50,863 nucleotides of DNA, from positions 1-50,863 of the IMG/VR virus record IMGVR_UViG_3300048554_001104. One strand, written 5' to 3'. The position numbers and the translations under genes were made by a program. How positions within the stretch are numbered: position 1 is the stretch's first letter; every line of letters begins with the position of its first letter. This stretch comes from a virus. Of the stretch, positions 44,231-50,863 are shown piece after piece. Below the pieces are notes generated by a model. It was not told where the DNA came from and did no database searches. It worked only from the letters and a program-made list of their open reading frames with translations.

Positions 44231-46507
44231 ATGATCTCAAAACATATATTTACTTCGGATGTTGTTAGCGGAAAAGCTTTTTGGTTAAATAATTTACAAT
44301 CTACTGGGAACCTTGTTACAGCAAACGGCGATTTCATAATCACTGATAATGCAGAAGTTCTTGGGAATTTATTGGTTGAAAACAATTTAACAGTAAACGG
44401 AACAACCACAACAATAAATACAGTTAATCTTACTGTAGATGATCACAATATTGAATTAGGGTCTGTGGAAAATCCAACAGACTTAACTGCGACAGGGGGA
44501 GGAATCACACTTAAAGGGTCTACAGATAAAACTTTTAATTGGCAGACCAATTTCGACAAATCTTGGGTATCTAGCGAAAATCTTGGGACTGCTGATGGAA
44601 AATATATTTTTACGGATAAAGTTAGGGCCAGAGATGCAGCTGGATTATTGCTTCAAGATGACAGTGGAAACGGAATTACAATTAATGACGGAGGAAATGT
44701 ATCTACCTCAAGCGATTTTGCGGTAGGAAATAACTTATTAGTTCCCGGAACTACATCTTTAGTCGGAAATGTAACGACAATAAATAACATTAGCGCAGGA
44801 GGGAATCTTACTGTTGCTGATGGAAAATATATCACTACCGATAGAGTTAGGGCTAGAGATGCAGCAGGATTACTGCTTCAAGATGACAGCGGAAACGGAA
44901 TTACAATTAATGACGGAGGAACTACTAGCGTCTCTCACTCCTTTCTTGTTGGAGGGAATACTACAATTGGAGGAAATACTTCTATTGTGGGAACCACTTA
45001 TCACGGAGGCGCTGCTACTTTCGATGATAACTTAACAATTAATTCATCCAAAACTTTGCAGGCAGGGAACATCACAGTTGCTGATGGAAAATATATCACT
45101 ACCGATAGAGTTAGGGCTAGAGATGCAGCAGGATTATTGCTTCAAGATGATGGTGGAAACGGAATTACAATAACAAATGGAGGAAATGTATCTACCTCAA
45201 GCGATTTTGCGGTAGGAAATAACTTATTAGTTCCCGGAACTACATCTTTAGTCGGAAATGTAACGACAATAAATAACATTAGCGCAGGAGGGAATCTTAC
45301 TGTTGCTGATGGAAAATATATCACTACCGATAGAGTTAGGGCTAGAGATGCAGCAGGATTATTGCTTCAAGATGACAGTGGAAACGGAATTACAATTAAT
45401 GACGGAGGAAGTACTATTGTCTCTCATTCTTTTGCTGTTGGAGGGAATACTACAATTGGAGGAAATACTTCTATTGTGGGAACCACTTATCACGGAGGCG
45501 CTGCTACTTTCAATGATAACTTAACAATTAATCCATCCAAAACTTTGCAGGCAGGAAATATTACGGTTGCAGACAATAAATATATCACTACCGATAAAAT
45601 AGTAGCTCGCGATTCTGCAGGTTTACTTCTTCAAGATGATGGTGGAAACGGAATTACAATAGCAAATGGAGGAAATGTATCAACCTCGAATAACCTAACC
45701 GTGGCAGGCGCTTCTACTTTCAATAACAATGTCACAATAGCATCAAATAAAACACTTAATGTTGGAGGTAATGTCAATATTGGAGGAGCAACTACTTTCG
45801 AAGGTGCAACAGTATTTGAGCAGAGCGTAGTAATTTCTGGAGACTTTAATGTTACAAGTGAAACACCAATGACTCTTGAGCAGGGTCAACTTGAAATACA
45901 AACTTTAACAAGCGCCCCACAAAACACAAATAATCAATTATACAATGTAGATAATGTTTTATATTGGAACGATGTCAATTTAATAAACAATCCTAATACT
46001 ACTTATACGGCAGGAAGTAATCTAACATTAAATTCAAATCAATTTTCTCTTGCTAGCGATGTTACTATTGGAGATGATTTAACTGTCAGTGATAAATTAT
46101 TTGTTGCAGGAACTTCAACTTTAGTTGGAAATACAATTGTTAACGGAACTCTTACGACATTTTCAAATCTTGCTGTAGACGGAACTGTTATTTCAACTGG
46201 TGACGTTGTAGCATTCAGTTCTTCAGATAAAAAATTAAAAAATAATATTTCAAACATATCTGATCCAATAAACAAAATAAAACAAATAAACGGAGTAAAT
46301 TTTGAATGGTCAGACAAGCAGTCAACTTATAGCGGTAAAGATGTTGGGGTTATTGCGCAAGAAATAAAAGAGGTTCTTCCTGAAGTCGTTGCGGAAAGAG
46401 ATAATGGTTATCTAGCGGTAAAATATGAAAAGATTATACCACTACTTATAGAAGCAATAAAAGAACAACAAAAAGAAATCGAATTTCTTAAGTCAAAAAT
46501 AAAATAA
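44231..46507 (+). CDS. Repetitive tail fibre protein with S74 chaperone
   Basis: The 758-residue protein has an N-terminal 100 residues with NNLTVNGTTTTINTVN and VDDHNIELG, typical of marine phage fibres. Then come beta-helical repeats built from ADGKYITTDRVRARDAAG, LLLQDDSGNGITI and GGNTTIGGNTSIVG. Two near-identical 163-residue blocks and a partial third are visible (44591-45690). Next is a short FAS-like linker, and a C-terminal S74 chaperone: SSSDKKLKNNI, GVIAQEIKEVLPEV and a final coiled coil. The chaperone folds the trimer, then removes itself by cleavage near SSD. A single fibre of this kind fits a side or tip spike. Confidence 0.85.
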   Translation: MISKHIFTSDVVSGKAFWLNNLQSTGNLVTANGDFIITDNAEVLGNLLVENNLTVNGTTTTINTVNLTVDDHNIELGSVENPTDLTATGGGITLKGSTDKTFNWQTNFDKSWVSSENLGTADGKYIFTDKVRARDAAGLLLQDDSGNGITINDGGNVSTSSDFAVGNNLLVPGTTSLVGNVTTINNISAGGNLTVADGKYITTDRVRARDAAGLLLQDDSGNGITINDGGTTSVSHSFLVGGNTTIGGNTSIVGTTYHGGAATFDDNLTINSSKTLQAGNITVADGKYITTDRVRARDAAGLLLQDDGGNGITITNGGNVSTSSDFAVGNNLLVPGTTSLVGNVTTINNISAGGNLTVADGKYITTDRVRARDAAGLLLQDDSGNGITINDGGSTIVSHSFAVGGNTTIGGNTSIVGTTYHGGAATFNDNLTINPSKTLQAGNITVADNKYITTDKIVARDSAGLLLQDDGGNGITIANGGNVSTSNNLTVAGASTFNNNVTIASNKTLNVGGNVNIGGATTFEGATVFEQSVVISGDFNVTSETPMTLEQGQLEIQTLTSAPQNTNNQLYNVDNVLYWNDVNLINNPNTTYTAGSNLTLNSNQFSLASDVTIGDDLTVSDKLFVAGTSTLVGNTIVNGTLTTFSNLAVDGTVISTGDVVAFSSSDKKLKNNISNISDPINKIKQINGVNFEWSDKQSTYSGKDVGVIAQEIKEVLPEVVAERDNGYLAVKYEKIIPLLIEAIKEQQKEIEFLKSKIK
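44591..45690 (+). repeat. 489-bp tandem repeat inside fibre gene
   Basis: Copies at 44591-45079 and 45080-45568 (489 bp, 163 codons each) are nearly identical, and a degenerate partial copy follows from 45569 to about 45690. Each copy contains two smaller units starting with GCTGATGGAAAATATAT. The frame is kept, so copy number can change without breaking the gene. Confidence 0.85.
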
Positions 46508-46509
46508 TC

Positions 46510-46538
46510 TTGACATCATAATACAATGCTGCTATAAT
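46510..46538 (+). promoter_or_regulatory. Consensus sigma70-type promoter, leaderless
   Basis: TTGACA (46510-46515), 17-nt spacer, TATAAT (46533-46538): both boxes match the consensus fully. The ATG at 46545 starts 6 nt after the -10, exactly where transcription should begin. Confidence 0.85.
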
Positions 46539-46544
46539 TGTGGC

Positions 46545-47099
46545 ATGGTTAAATTCGAAGAAAAAAATCTATTGTACAAAACCAAGTGTTACTTGGTAGG
46601 ACATATGCAATATGTTAGTGGTCGCAATTGGCGAGAAGAAGTAACAGAAAAACTAGATCCATTAAGTATTACTTGTTTCGATCCTTACAAAAAACCATTC
46701 ATGAAAGACGTTGAAGAAGATGAAGCTCAGCGCGCAGAAATGGAAACATGGATGAGGACAAAGCAGTATGATAGAGTGACAGAAAGAATGAAAACTGTTC
46801 GAGCTTATGACCTTAACCTCGTAGATAGAAGTGATTTTATTATCGCGCATCTTGTTCCTGAAGTCGCTAGTTGGGGTAGTGCAGAAGAAATTGTTACCGC
46901 TGTGCGCGAAAAAAAGCCTGTATTCGTAAGTATGGAGGGAGGAAAGTCAAAAACTCCACTGTGGATGCTTGGAATGTTTCCTCATAAATATATTTATAAT
47001 AGTATTGACGAAATCGTTGAAATGCTATACGCTATTGACAATGGAAACAAACCAATCGATTCAGATAGATGGAGATTATTAAAGAAAGAATTTAGATGA
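46545..47099 (+). CDS. Nucleoside 2-deoxyribosyltransferase-like protein
   Basis: The 184-residue protein carries the order of this fold: a first strand with YLVGHMQYV and then SGRNWREEV, the FDPYKKP segment, D-x-S-D-FIIAHL and EVASWGSAEEIVTAV, and the closing strand KPVFVSMEGG. A GSAEEI-type Glu is where the nucleophile of the family lies. Relatives swap bases on deoxyribose or hydrolyse nucleotides (DRTase/RCL-like). Several phages carry diverged members of unknown substrate. It starts a run with a membrane miniprotein and a GMP reductase, so a role in purine (deoxy)nucleotide supply is likely but inferred. The stop overlaps the next ATG (ATGA). Confidence 0.6.
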   Translation: MVKFEEKNLLYKTKCYLVGHMQYVSGRNWREEVTEKLDPLSITCFDPYKKPFMKDVEEDEAQRAEMETWMRTKQYDRVTERMKTVRAYDLNLVDRSDFIIAHLVPEVASWGSAEEIVTAVREKKPVFVSMEGGKSKTPLWMLGMFPHKYIYNSIDEIVEMLYAIDNGNKPIDSDRWRLLKKEFR

Positions 47100-47218
47100 T
47101 ACAAACACTAGCGACAGCATATTTTGAATTTTTTCCCGGAGACTGGTTACTATTTGGCTTCATTGGTACCGTAGTATATTTCTTTAAGTCTAAAAAAGAT
47201 GATGATTTTTATGGATAA
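47096..47218 (+). CDS. 40-residue single-pass membrane miniprotein
   Basis: The ATG at 47096 overlaps the stop of the upstream gene (ATGA), and the TAA at 47216-47218 lies just inside the start of the GMP reductase gene. The peptide has a polar N-terminus, a hydrophobic span (DWLLFGFIGTVVYFF) and a Lys/Asp-rich end (KSKKDDDFYG). It looks like a small inner-membrane protein. The double overlap and the missing alternative start argue that it is real. Function unknown; holin-like, toxin-like or a membrane anchor are all possible. Confidence 0.5.
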   Translation: MIQTLATAYFEFFPGDWLLFGFIGTVVYFFKSKKDDDFYG

Positions 47219-48185
47219 AGCATATAAATATTCAGATATTGTACTTATTCCTGAGTACAGTGAATGCTCAAGCAGATCAGAATGCGAGACAGGTGCTGAA
47301 CTTTGTGGTTTCAAATTCAAACTACCAACTATTCCTGCGAATATGCAATCTGTTATTAACATGAGTTTGGCAAAATGGATGAGCGAGAATGATTATTTTT
47401 ATGTGATGCATAGATTTCACAATGATCTCGCGGAAAATATCGCAATCGCAAATAGCGAAAAATGGAATATTATATCTTTTAGCGTTGGAGTTCAAGACTC
47501 AGACAAAGATAAAATCCATAAAGTAAAACAACGAAAGCATAGAATTGATTTTCTAACAATAGATATTGCTCATGGTCATTCAAAAAATATGATTGACATG
47601 ATTGAATTTATTAGAAAAGAACTACCTAGTACAAAAATTATTGCGGGAAATGTAGCTACAAAACAAGCTGTCATTGATTTAGCTACAGCTGGAGCAGATG
47701 TGGTAAAAGTAGGAATAGGTCAAGGCTCTCCCTGTACAACAAAAGATAAAACTGGATTCACACTACCTATGTTCACTTGTGTCAAAACATGCGCTAATGC
47801 TTACATAGGTAAAGATGAAAATAATTTAAAAGAAGTCCCCATTATTGCAGATGGAGGCATAGGATGCAACGGAGATATCACTAAAGCTTTAGTTGCTGGA
47901 GCTAAAATGGTTATGGCGGGAGGACTATTCGCTAGTTGCGTTGATAGTCCCGCAACAATAGTAGAAATTAATGGAGAGTTTCATAAAGCTTATTTCGGTT
48001 CCGCAAGTTATGAAAATAAGAGGCATCGAAATCATATCGAAGGTAAATTAAATAAAATAAAAAATAATGGTATGACATACGAGCAAAAACTTAAAGAAAT
48101 TAAACAAGATTTACAAAGCTCAATCTCTTATGCAGGTGGTCGAGATGTGAGCGTTTTACAAAAAACTAAATATTTATATCAATAA
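47211..48185 (+). CDS. guaC: GMP reductase
   Basis: The 324-residue IMPDH/GMPR-family TIM-barrel has no CBS domains. It shows TIDIAHGHS, IIAGNVAT, GADVVKVGIGQGSPCTT (catalytic Cys175), IIADGGIGCNGDI, MVMAGGLFA, YFGSAS and QDLQSSISYAGG. The last two, with the AHGHS loop, match GMP reductase rather than IMP dehydrogenase. It would convert GMP to IMP with NADPH, moving guanine nucleotides towards adenine, which would suit an AT-rich phage. The third in-frame ATG (47211) is chosen; 47199 and 47202 are less likely, since the family N-terminus begins near KYSDIVL. A promoter for the next gene follows 4 nt after the stop. Confidence 0.88.
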   Translation: MDKAYKYSDIVLIPEYSECSSRSECETGAELCGFKFKLPTIPANMQSVINMSLAKWMSENDYFYVMHRFHNDLAENIAIANSEKWNIISFSVGVQDSDKDKIHKVKQRKHRIDFLTIDIAHGHSKNMIDMIEFIRKELPSTKIIAGNVATKQAVIDLATAGADVVKVGIGQGSPCTTKDKTGFTLPMFTCVKTCANAYIGKDENNLKEVPIIADGGIGCNGDITKALVAGAKMVMAGGLFASCVDSPATIVEINGEFHKAYFGSASYENKRHRNHIEGKLNKIKNNGMTYEQKLKEIKQDLQSSISYAGGRDVSVLQKTKYLYQ

Positions 48186-48188
48186 CAC

Positions 48189-48217
48189 TTGACATTTACA
48201 TTTTTTTATACTATAAT
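48189..48217 (+). promoter_or_regulatory. Consensus sigma70-type promoter, leaderless
   Basis: TTGACA (48189-48194), a 17-nt T-rich spacer, TATAAT (48212-48217). The ATG at 48224 is 6 nt downstream of the -10. Confidence 0.85.
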
Positions 48218-48223
48218 CAGTAC

Positions 48224-48400
48224 ATGAATAGCAAAGCAGCAAAAACAATTAGGGGTATATTAAACTTTAATCCGAATGCCTCGGATGAAACCAGCAAAAG
48301 AGTATATTCTCGAGCAAAAAAACAATACAATAAGCTAAGTAAGAAAGCTAAACCTTTATTCTTACAAGAATTACAAAATTTATACAATAAGCAAAATTAA
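48224..48400 (+). CDS. Small basic protein (58 residues)
   Basis: It starts at the predicted transcription start of the promoter just upstream. The peptide begins MNSKAAKTIRGILNF and is Lys/Arg/Asn-rich and helical, with KKQYNKLSKKAK. It ends 2 nt before the next gene. No family is recognised. Small basic early phage proteins often bind nucleic acid or host enzymes, but nothing here shows which. Confidence 0.6.
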   Translation: MNSKAAKTIRGILNFNPNASDETSKRVYSRAKKQYNKLSKKAKPLFLQELQNLYNKQN

Positions 48401-48402
48401 TT

Positions 48403-48741
48403 ATGGAAAATCAAACACAAGAAAAACAAGATTCAAAGTGGCGCAACAGAGAGCTTGGAGCTCTTTGGGTAAGAAGCGGAAAAAACCAGAAGTATCTTTC
48501 TGGAACTATTAATATCGAAACAATGCCAGGAGTAACAGAAGCTTTAAAAGTTGTTGTTTTCACCAATAAAGGTAGAGATAAGAATGAAAAAGCTCCTGAT
48601 TATGTCATTTATAGATCAGAAGATCAGCAACAGCAACAGTCTCCAGACGTGGCTAAAGTCGCAGAGGCTGCAACTGAAGAAGTTAAATCTTCTAAGGCTA
48701 GTGTATCTAATGACGAGGACATTCCTGAAGAATTGTTCTAA
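48403..48741 (+). CDS. Hypothetical protein with SSB-like acidic tail
   Basis: The 112-residue protein has a small beta-rich N-terminal part (RELGALWVR, SGTINIETMPG, VVVFTNKGRDKNEKAPDYVIY) that resembles short phage proteins of the DUF736 style. A Gln-rich linker, an Ala/Glu stretch and an acidic end (SNDEDIPEELF) follow. The end resembles the DDDIPF tail of SSBs. It is cotranscribed with the small basic gene and lies just before the tmRNA. Function not known. Confidence 0.5.
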   Translation: MENQTQEKQDSKWRNRELGALWVRSGKNQKYLSGTINIETMPGVTEALKVVVFTNKGRDKNEKAPDYVIYRSEDQQQQQSPDVAKVAEAATEEVKSSKASVSNDEDIPEELF

Positions 48742-48759
48742 TTGATCTTTGAAAATTAT

Positions 48760-49126
48760 GGGCGTATACTGGATTCGATTTAAATTGAATTTGTATACTG
48801 CAAGTAGGAGTGTGTCTGGCTCCTAAATAAGGCACAAATCATTACATGGCAAAAATCTTAGTCGTGTCGAAAGCTTCGCTCCAAAAAGCGAAGTTTTCGC
48901 TTTGGCAGCATAACGTCTGTCACCTCGCAACTTTTGACGCAGATAGAAAGATTGCGAGGTCATCAATCTGCAAAACAGATAAAAGTTTTCCTGTATCACA
49001 AACTGTAAATAATTGAAACAAGAAGTTGGATGTTAATATCATAACTTTAAAAAAAATTAACTAAACTTGTAGATGTATATCTCTGAAAATTTAAAGACGC
49101 GGGTTCAACTCCCGCTACGTCCACCA
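48760..49126 (+). ncRNA. ssrA: Transfer-messenger RNA (tmRNA)
   Basis: The acceptor stem is formed by GGGCGTA (48760-48766) and TACGTCC, followed by ACCA (ends 49126), with one G-U pair. The T arm GCGGG-TTCAACT-CCCGC lies at 49099-49115, and the 5' part continues with the tmRNA-typical ACTGGATTCGA. Pseudoknot 1 is visible (GGAG/CTCC and GTGTC/GGCAC), followed after 12 nt by a GGC resume codon (48848). The frame runs 21 codons to TAA (48911-48913): it starts GKNL and ends EVFALAA, a typical ClpXP degron end. A further helix ACCTCGCAA/TTGCGAGGT spans 48922-48960. The RNA rescues stalled ribosomes. The encoded CCA and the whole fold argue it is functional. Confidence 0.93.
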
Positions 49127-49133
49127 ATTTAAA

Positions 49134-49412
49134 ATGAATTTATTAAATAAAATAACAAAAGTATTTTCTAAACCTAAGAAAGAACATGAGACTCCAATCA
49201 TTGATTTTATCATAGATAAGATCACCAACTGTGAAGAAAAGCCGGAGTCAGTAGATGAACAAGAATGGAAATCTATCAAAAAAAGTATGCTTTTTGCATT
49301 TCGAGCAAAAAAAAGAAAACTACCATTAATATCAAAAGGAAGAAGAAACGCTGAATTAATCAAAACCAAACAAGGCTTCGAGCTTTTTGAGGTCTACATA
49401 AAACATTTATAA
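49134..49412 (+). CDS. Hypothetical protein (92 residues)
   Basis: It starts 7 nt after the tmRNA 3' end. The peptide is helical and Lys/Glu-rich, with IIDFIIDKITN and a basic stretch FRAKKRKLPL. No family is recognised. It ends 2 nt before the next small gene, so the pair is probably cotranscribed and possibly read through from the tmRNA. Confidence 0.5.
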   Translation: MNLLNKITKVFSKPKKEHETPIIDFIIDKITNCEEKPESVDEQEWKSIKKSMLFAFRAKKRKLPLISKGRRNAELIKTKQGFELFEVYIKHL

Positions 49413-49414
49413 TT

Positions 49415-49588
49415 ATGAACAAAGAAAACGAAGACGAAGATGAAATTTTTTTTGAGCCAGACGAAGCGCTCATTTTAGCTCTTAATGAAGTAAATGATCT
49501 CAGAGAGCTCATGGAAAACCAAGACTCTGAAATCGAAAAATTAAAGAAAGAGCTCCTTTCACTAAAGAAATACATCAAAAAGTCTTGA
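49415..49588 (+). CDS. Small acidic coiled-coil protein (57 residues)
   Basis: It begins MNKENEDEDEIFFEPDE and ends in a heptad-like helix (NQDSEIEKLKKELLSLKKYIK). The acidic start and coiled coil resemble small adaptor or inhibitor peptides. Its TGA stop is inside the -35 box of the following promoter. Confidence 0.5.
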   Translation: MNKENEDEDEIFFEPDEALILALNEVNDLRELMENQDSEIEKLKKELLSLKKYIKKS

Positions 49589-49613
49589 CATAGTAAAGAT
49601 TTTATGGCATAAT
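49585..49613 (+). promoter_or_regulatory. Sigma70-type promoter, near-leaderless
   Basis: TTGACA (49585-49590), 17-nt spacer, CATAAT (49608-49613). The ATG at 49622 is 8 nt beyond the -10, giving a leader of at most two bases. Confidence 0.75.
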
Positions 49614-49621
49614 AATGTCAT

Positions 49622-49891
49622 ATGAAAAAAATCTCATTAAACAAAGATGGTACTCCCCGCAAACGCCGAAATTCAGGCAAAGGCGGTCACGCTATTGTTT
49701 CCTTGTCTGTTGACGAGATATTAAATCTCGCATCACAAGAAGTTACCTCTATTCCAGTTAGCGAAAGTTGGGTTAAAGGCAGACTATACGCTAATTATTT
49801 AGCTAATAAAAAAGTCAGTAATGACTTTAGTGAACTACAGTCAGCAGAGGACAAAATTGAATATGCGTTAACATCTTTTGATAATGAATAA
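49622..49891 (+). CDS. Hypothetical protein (89 residues)
   Basis: It has a basic N-terminus (TPRKRRNSGKGGHA), then a beta-strand (IVSLSVDEIL), and a helical C-terminus. The pattern could suit a small DNA-binding or regulatory protein, but no signature is clear. It has its own near-leaderless promoter and overlaps the RuvB-like gene by 8 nt, so both are likely made together. Confidence 0.5.
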   Translation: MKKISLNKDGTPRKRRNSGKGGHAIVSLSVDEILNLASQEVTSIPVSESWVKGRLYANYLANKKVSNDFSELQSAEDKIEYALTSFDNE

Positions 49892-50810
49892 TTATTTTTC
49901 ACATTTAATAGGTCAGGAAAACGTTAAGAAAAAACTTAACTTTTACCTCAAAGCTTATCATGCAACAAGCGTATGCCCGTTTCTGAATTTAGTAGGAGCT
50001 AAAGGATTGGGTAAGACTTTGTTTGCAAAAGAATTTGCAAAAAACCTTCATAATCAAGATGGTTCTAAAAGACCATTTCTTGAGTTAAATTGTTCAACAA
50101 TCAAGAATAACGCGCAGTTTTTCGAGCAGATTTTTATTCCTATAATCATGAATAACGAGATTACAATCTTGTTTGATGAAGCTCACGCCTTACCTAAAGA
50201 TTTGACTATGGCATTTCTTACTATTTTCAATACGGAGAAAACTAACACGAAAGAATTTGTATATGATGATCAAACTTTTACATTTGACTTTTCAAAGCAA
50301 ACTTTCATTTTTGCTACAACCGAAAGCGATAAGTTATTCCCGCCACTAAAAGATAGGCTTAGTACAGTTGATTTTGAGCAGTACTCTTCCGAAAACCTAT
50401 CAGACATCATCAAATTAAATTGCGATGGAATTAATTTCACAAAAGACGCGCTAGACGCTTTGTCATTAACTGTTCGAGGTAACGCTAGGAATGCAGTTAT
50501 GAGGTCTAAAGAAATCGTGTTATATTGCGAGTCAGAAAATAAAAACACATTTGATCTTAGTGACTACGCAAATCTTACGGATCTACTCGGTATTCTTCCG
50601 CATGGAATCACGTGTACAGAAAAGCAGATTCTAGAGATCCTTGCTGATAGAGGCAGCTGTAAGTTACAAACGTTATCAGCGGTTACGGGACTCAGCCCTA
50701 CATCTCTAAGAAGGGATCATGAGATATATCTCCTAAGAAAAAATTTCATACAAATCGACGGAGAAAGAAAAATCACCAATTTTGGTAAAAACTTAATTCA
50801 ATCAATATAA
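49884..50810 (+). CDS. RuvB-like AAA+ ATPase (Holliday junction branch migration)
   Basis: The 308-residue protein starts LIGQENVKKKL, as RuvB does, then has Walker A GAKGLGKT (residues 38-45), Walker B with D98 E99 (ILFDEAH), sensor-like FATTESD, and the arginine-finger LKDRLS (R158). The C-terminal winged helix ends with DHEIYLLRKNFIQIDGERKIT, close to the RuvB EPYLLR-x-G-F-I-x-R-T end. RuvB pumps DNA through RuvA-bound junctions. No RuvA or RuvC is visible here. A clamp-loader-like AAA+ is the main alternative. The ATG at 49884 is chosen; a TTG two codons upstream is less likely. Confidence 0.75.
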   Translation: MNNYFSHLIGQENVKKKLNFYLKAYHATSVCPFLNLVGAKGLGKTLFAKEFAKNLHNQDGSKRPFLELNCSTIKNNAQFFEQIFIPIIMNNEITILFDEAHALPKDLTMAFLTIFNTEKTNTKEFVYDDQTFTFDFSKQTFIFATTESDKLFPPLKDRLSTVDFEQYSSENLSDIIKLNCDGINFTKDALDALSLTVRGNARNAVMRSKEIVLYCESENKNTFDLSDYANLTDLLGILPHGITCTEKQILEILADRGSCKLQTLSAVTGLSPTSLRRDHEIYLLRKNFIQIDGERKITNFGKNLIQSI

Positions 50811-50815
50811 TAATT

Positions 50816-50863
50816 ATGACAGAAAAAAAGACAGTATATGTAGTAACAAGAAATTCAAGGAGA
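50816..50863 (+). CDS. Start of another gene, cut by window edge
   Basis: The ATG at 50816 follows 5 nt after the previous stop, with 16 codons visible (MTEKKTVYVVTRNS, then RR). Too little is seen for a call. Confidence 0.5.
   Translation, partial: MTEKKTVYVVTRNSRR

Noticed and set aside
44591-45568. Regular repeats that might be taken for a CRISPR or noncoding array
   Set aside because: The unit is 489 bp, in frame and coding, with no spacer-like variable stretches.
1-50863. tRNA genes
   Set aside because: The only tRNA-like T arm I see is the one in the tmRNA; no second cloverleaf was found by eye, though a tRNAscan run would be decisive.

Overview
This window is a piece of the genome of a tailed double-stranded DNA phage (Caudoviricetes) with a long, non-contractile, siphovirus-like tail. 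The DNA is AT-rich and genes are tightly packed, often with 1, 4 or 8 nt overlaps. The code is standard: TGA, TAA and TAG all end genes. Few starts have a Shine-Dalgarno sequence. The phage call rests on a lambda-like tail order (tape measure, M-like, L-like, K-like, I/J-like), two endosialidase-type (S74) chaperones and several fibre proteins. No integrase, repressor, capsid, portal or terminase gene is visible, so the lifestyle cannot be judged. Very Trp-rich modules in the tail tip weakly recall secreted proteins of marine Verrucomicrobiota. That host guess is an inference.

Layout. (1) 1-7035, plus strand: a sugar/glycan cassette (a HAD phosphatase-nucleotidyltransferase fusion cut by the window edge, a GDPD-like protein, a WavE-like transferase and a two-gene GT4-DUF4214-GT9 system). 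A probable ssDNA-binding protein lies inside it, and a probable ssDNA-annealing recombination protein follows. (2) 7102-36272, minus strand: the tail operon. Transcription runs from a small unknown protein through two probable tail-assembly chaperones, a 2299-residue tape measure, two tail-tube-like proteins, M-, L- and K-like tip proteins, an I+J fusion, a 2530-residue central fibre and a small S74 protein. (3) 36330-39615, plus: neck/tail-completion proteins and a tube-like protein, closed by a clear intrinsic terminator. (4) 39668-40801, minus: a further tube-like protein. (5) 40853-46507, plus: three fibre proteins, the last with a near-identical 489-bp tandem repeat and an S74 chaperone. 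(6) 46510-50863, plus: nucleotide metabolism (deoxyribosyltransferase-like, a 40-residue membrane miniprotein, GMP reductase), small unknown proteins, a complete tmRNA gene, a RuvB-like ATPase and the start of one more gene.

Two promoter classes can be read. Metabolism genes have TTGACA/TATAAT promoters whose -10 box ends only 6-8 nt before the ATG, predicting leaderless or nearly leaderless mRNAs. Structural genes and operons are preceded by a different shared motif, about TTAGTGTAWAAT, without a consistent -35. I read this as a candidate late promoter. It occurs on both strands, including back-to-back at two divergent junctions.

The main candidates for something new are: a PD-(D/E)XK nuclease-like domain inside the tape measure protein, in a roughly 420-residue insert bounded by four copies of a G-x-[IV]-P-N-[FY] motif; the phage-borne tmRNA with a 21-codon tag ending in ALAA; the late-promoter motif; and carbohydrate-binding-like and Trp-rich modules spread over several tail-tip proteins.
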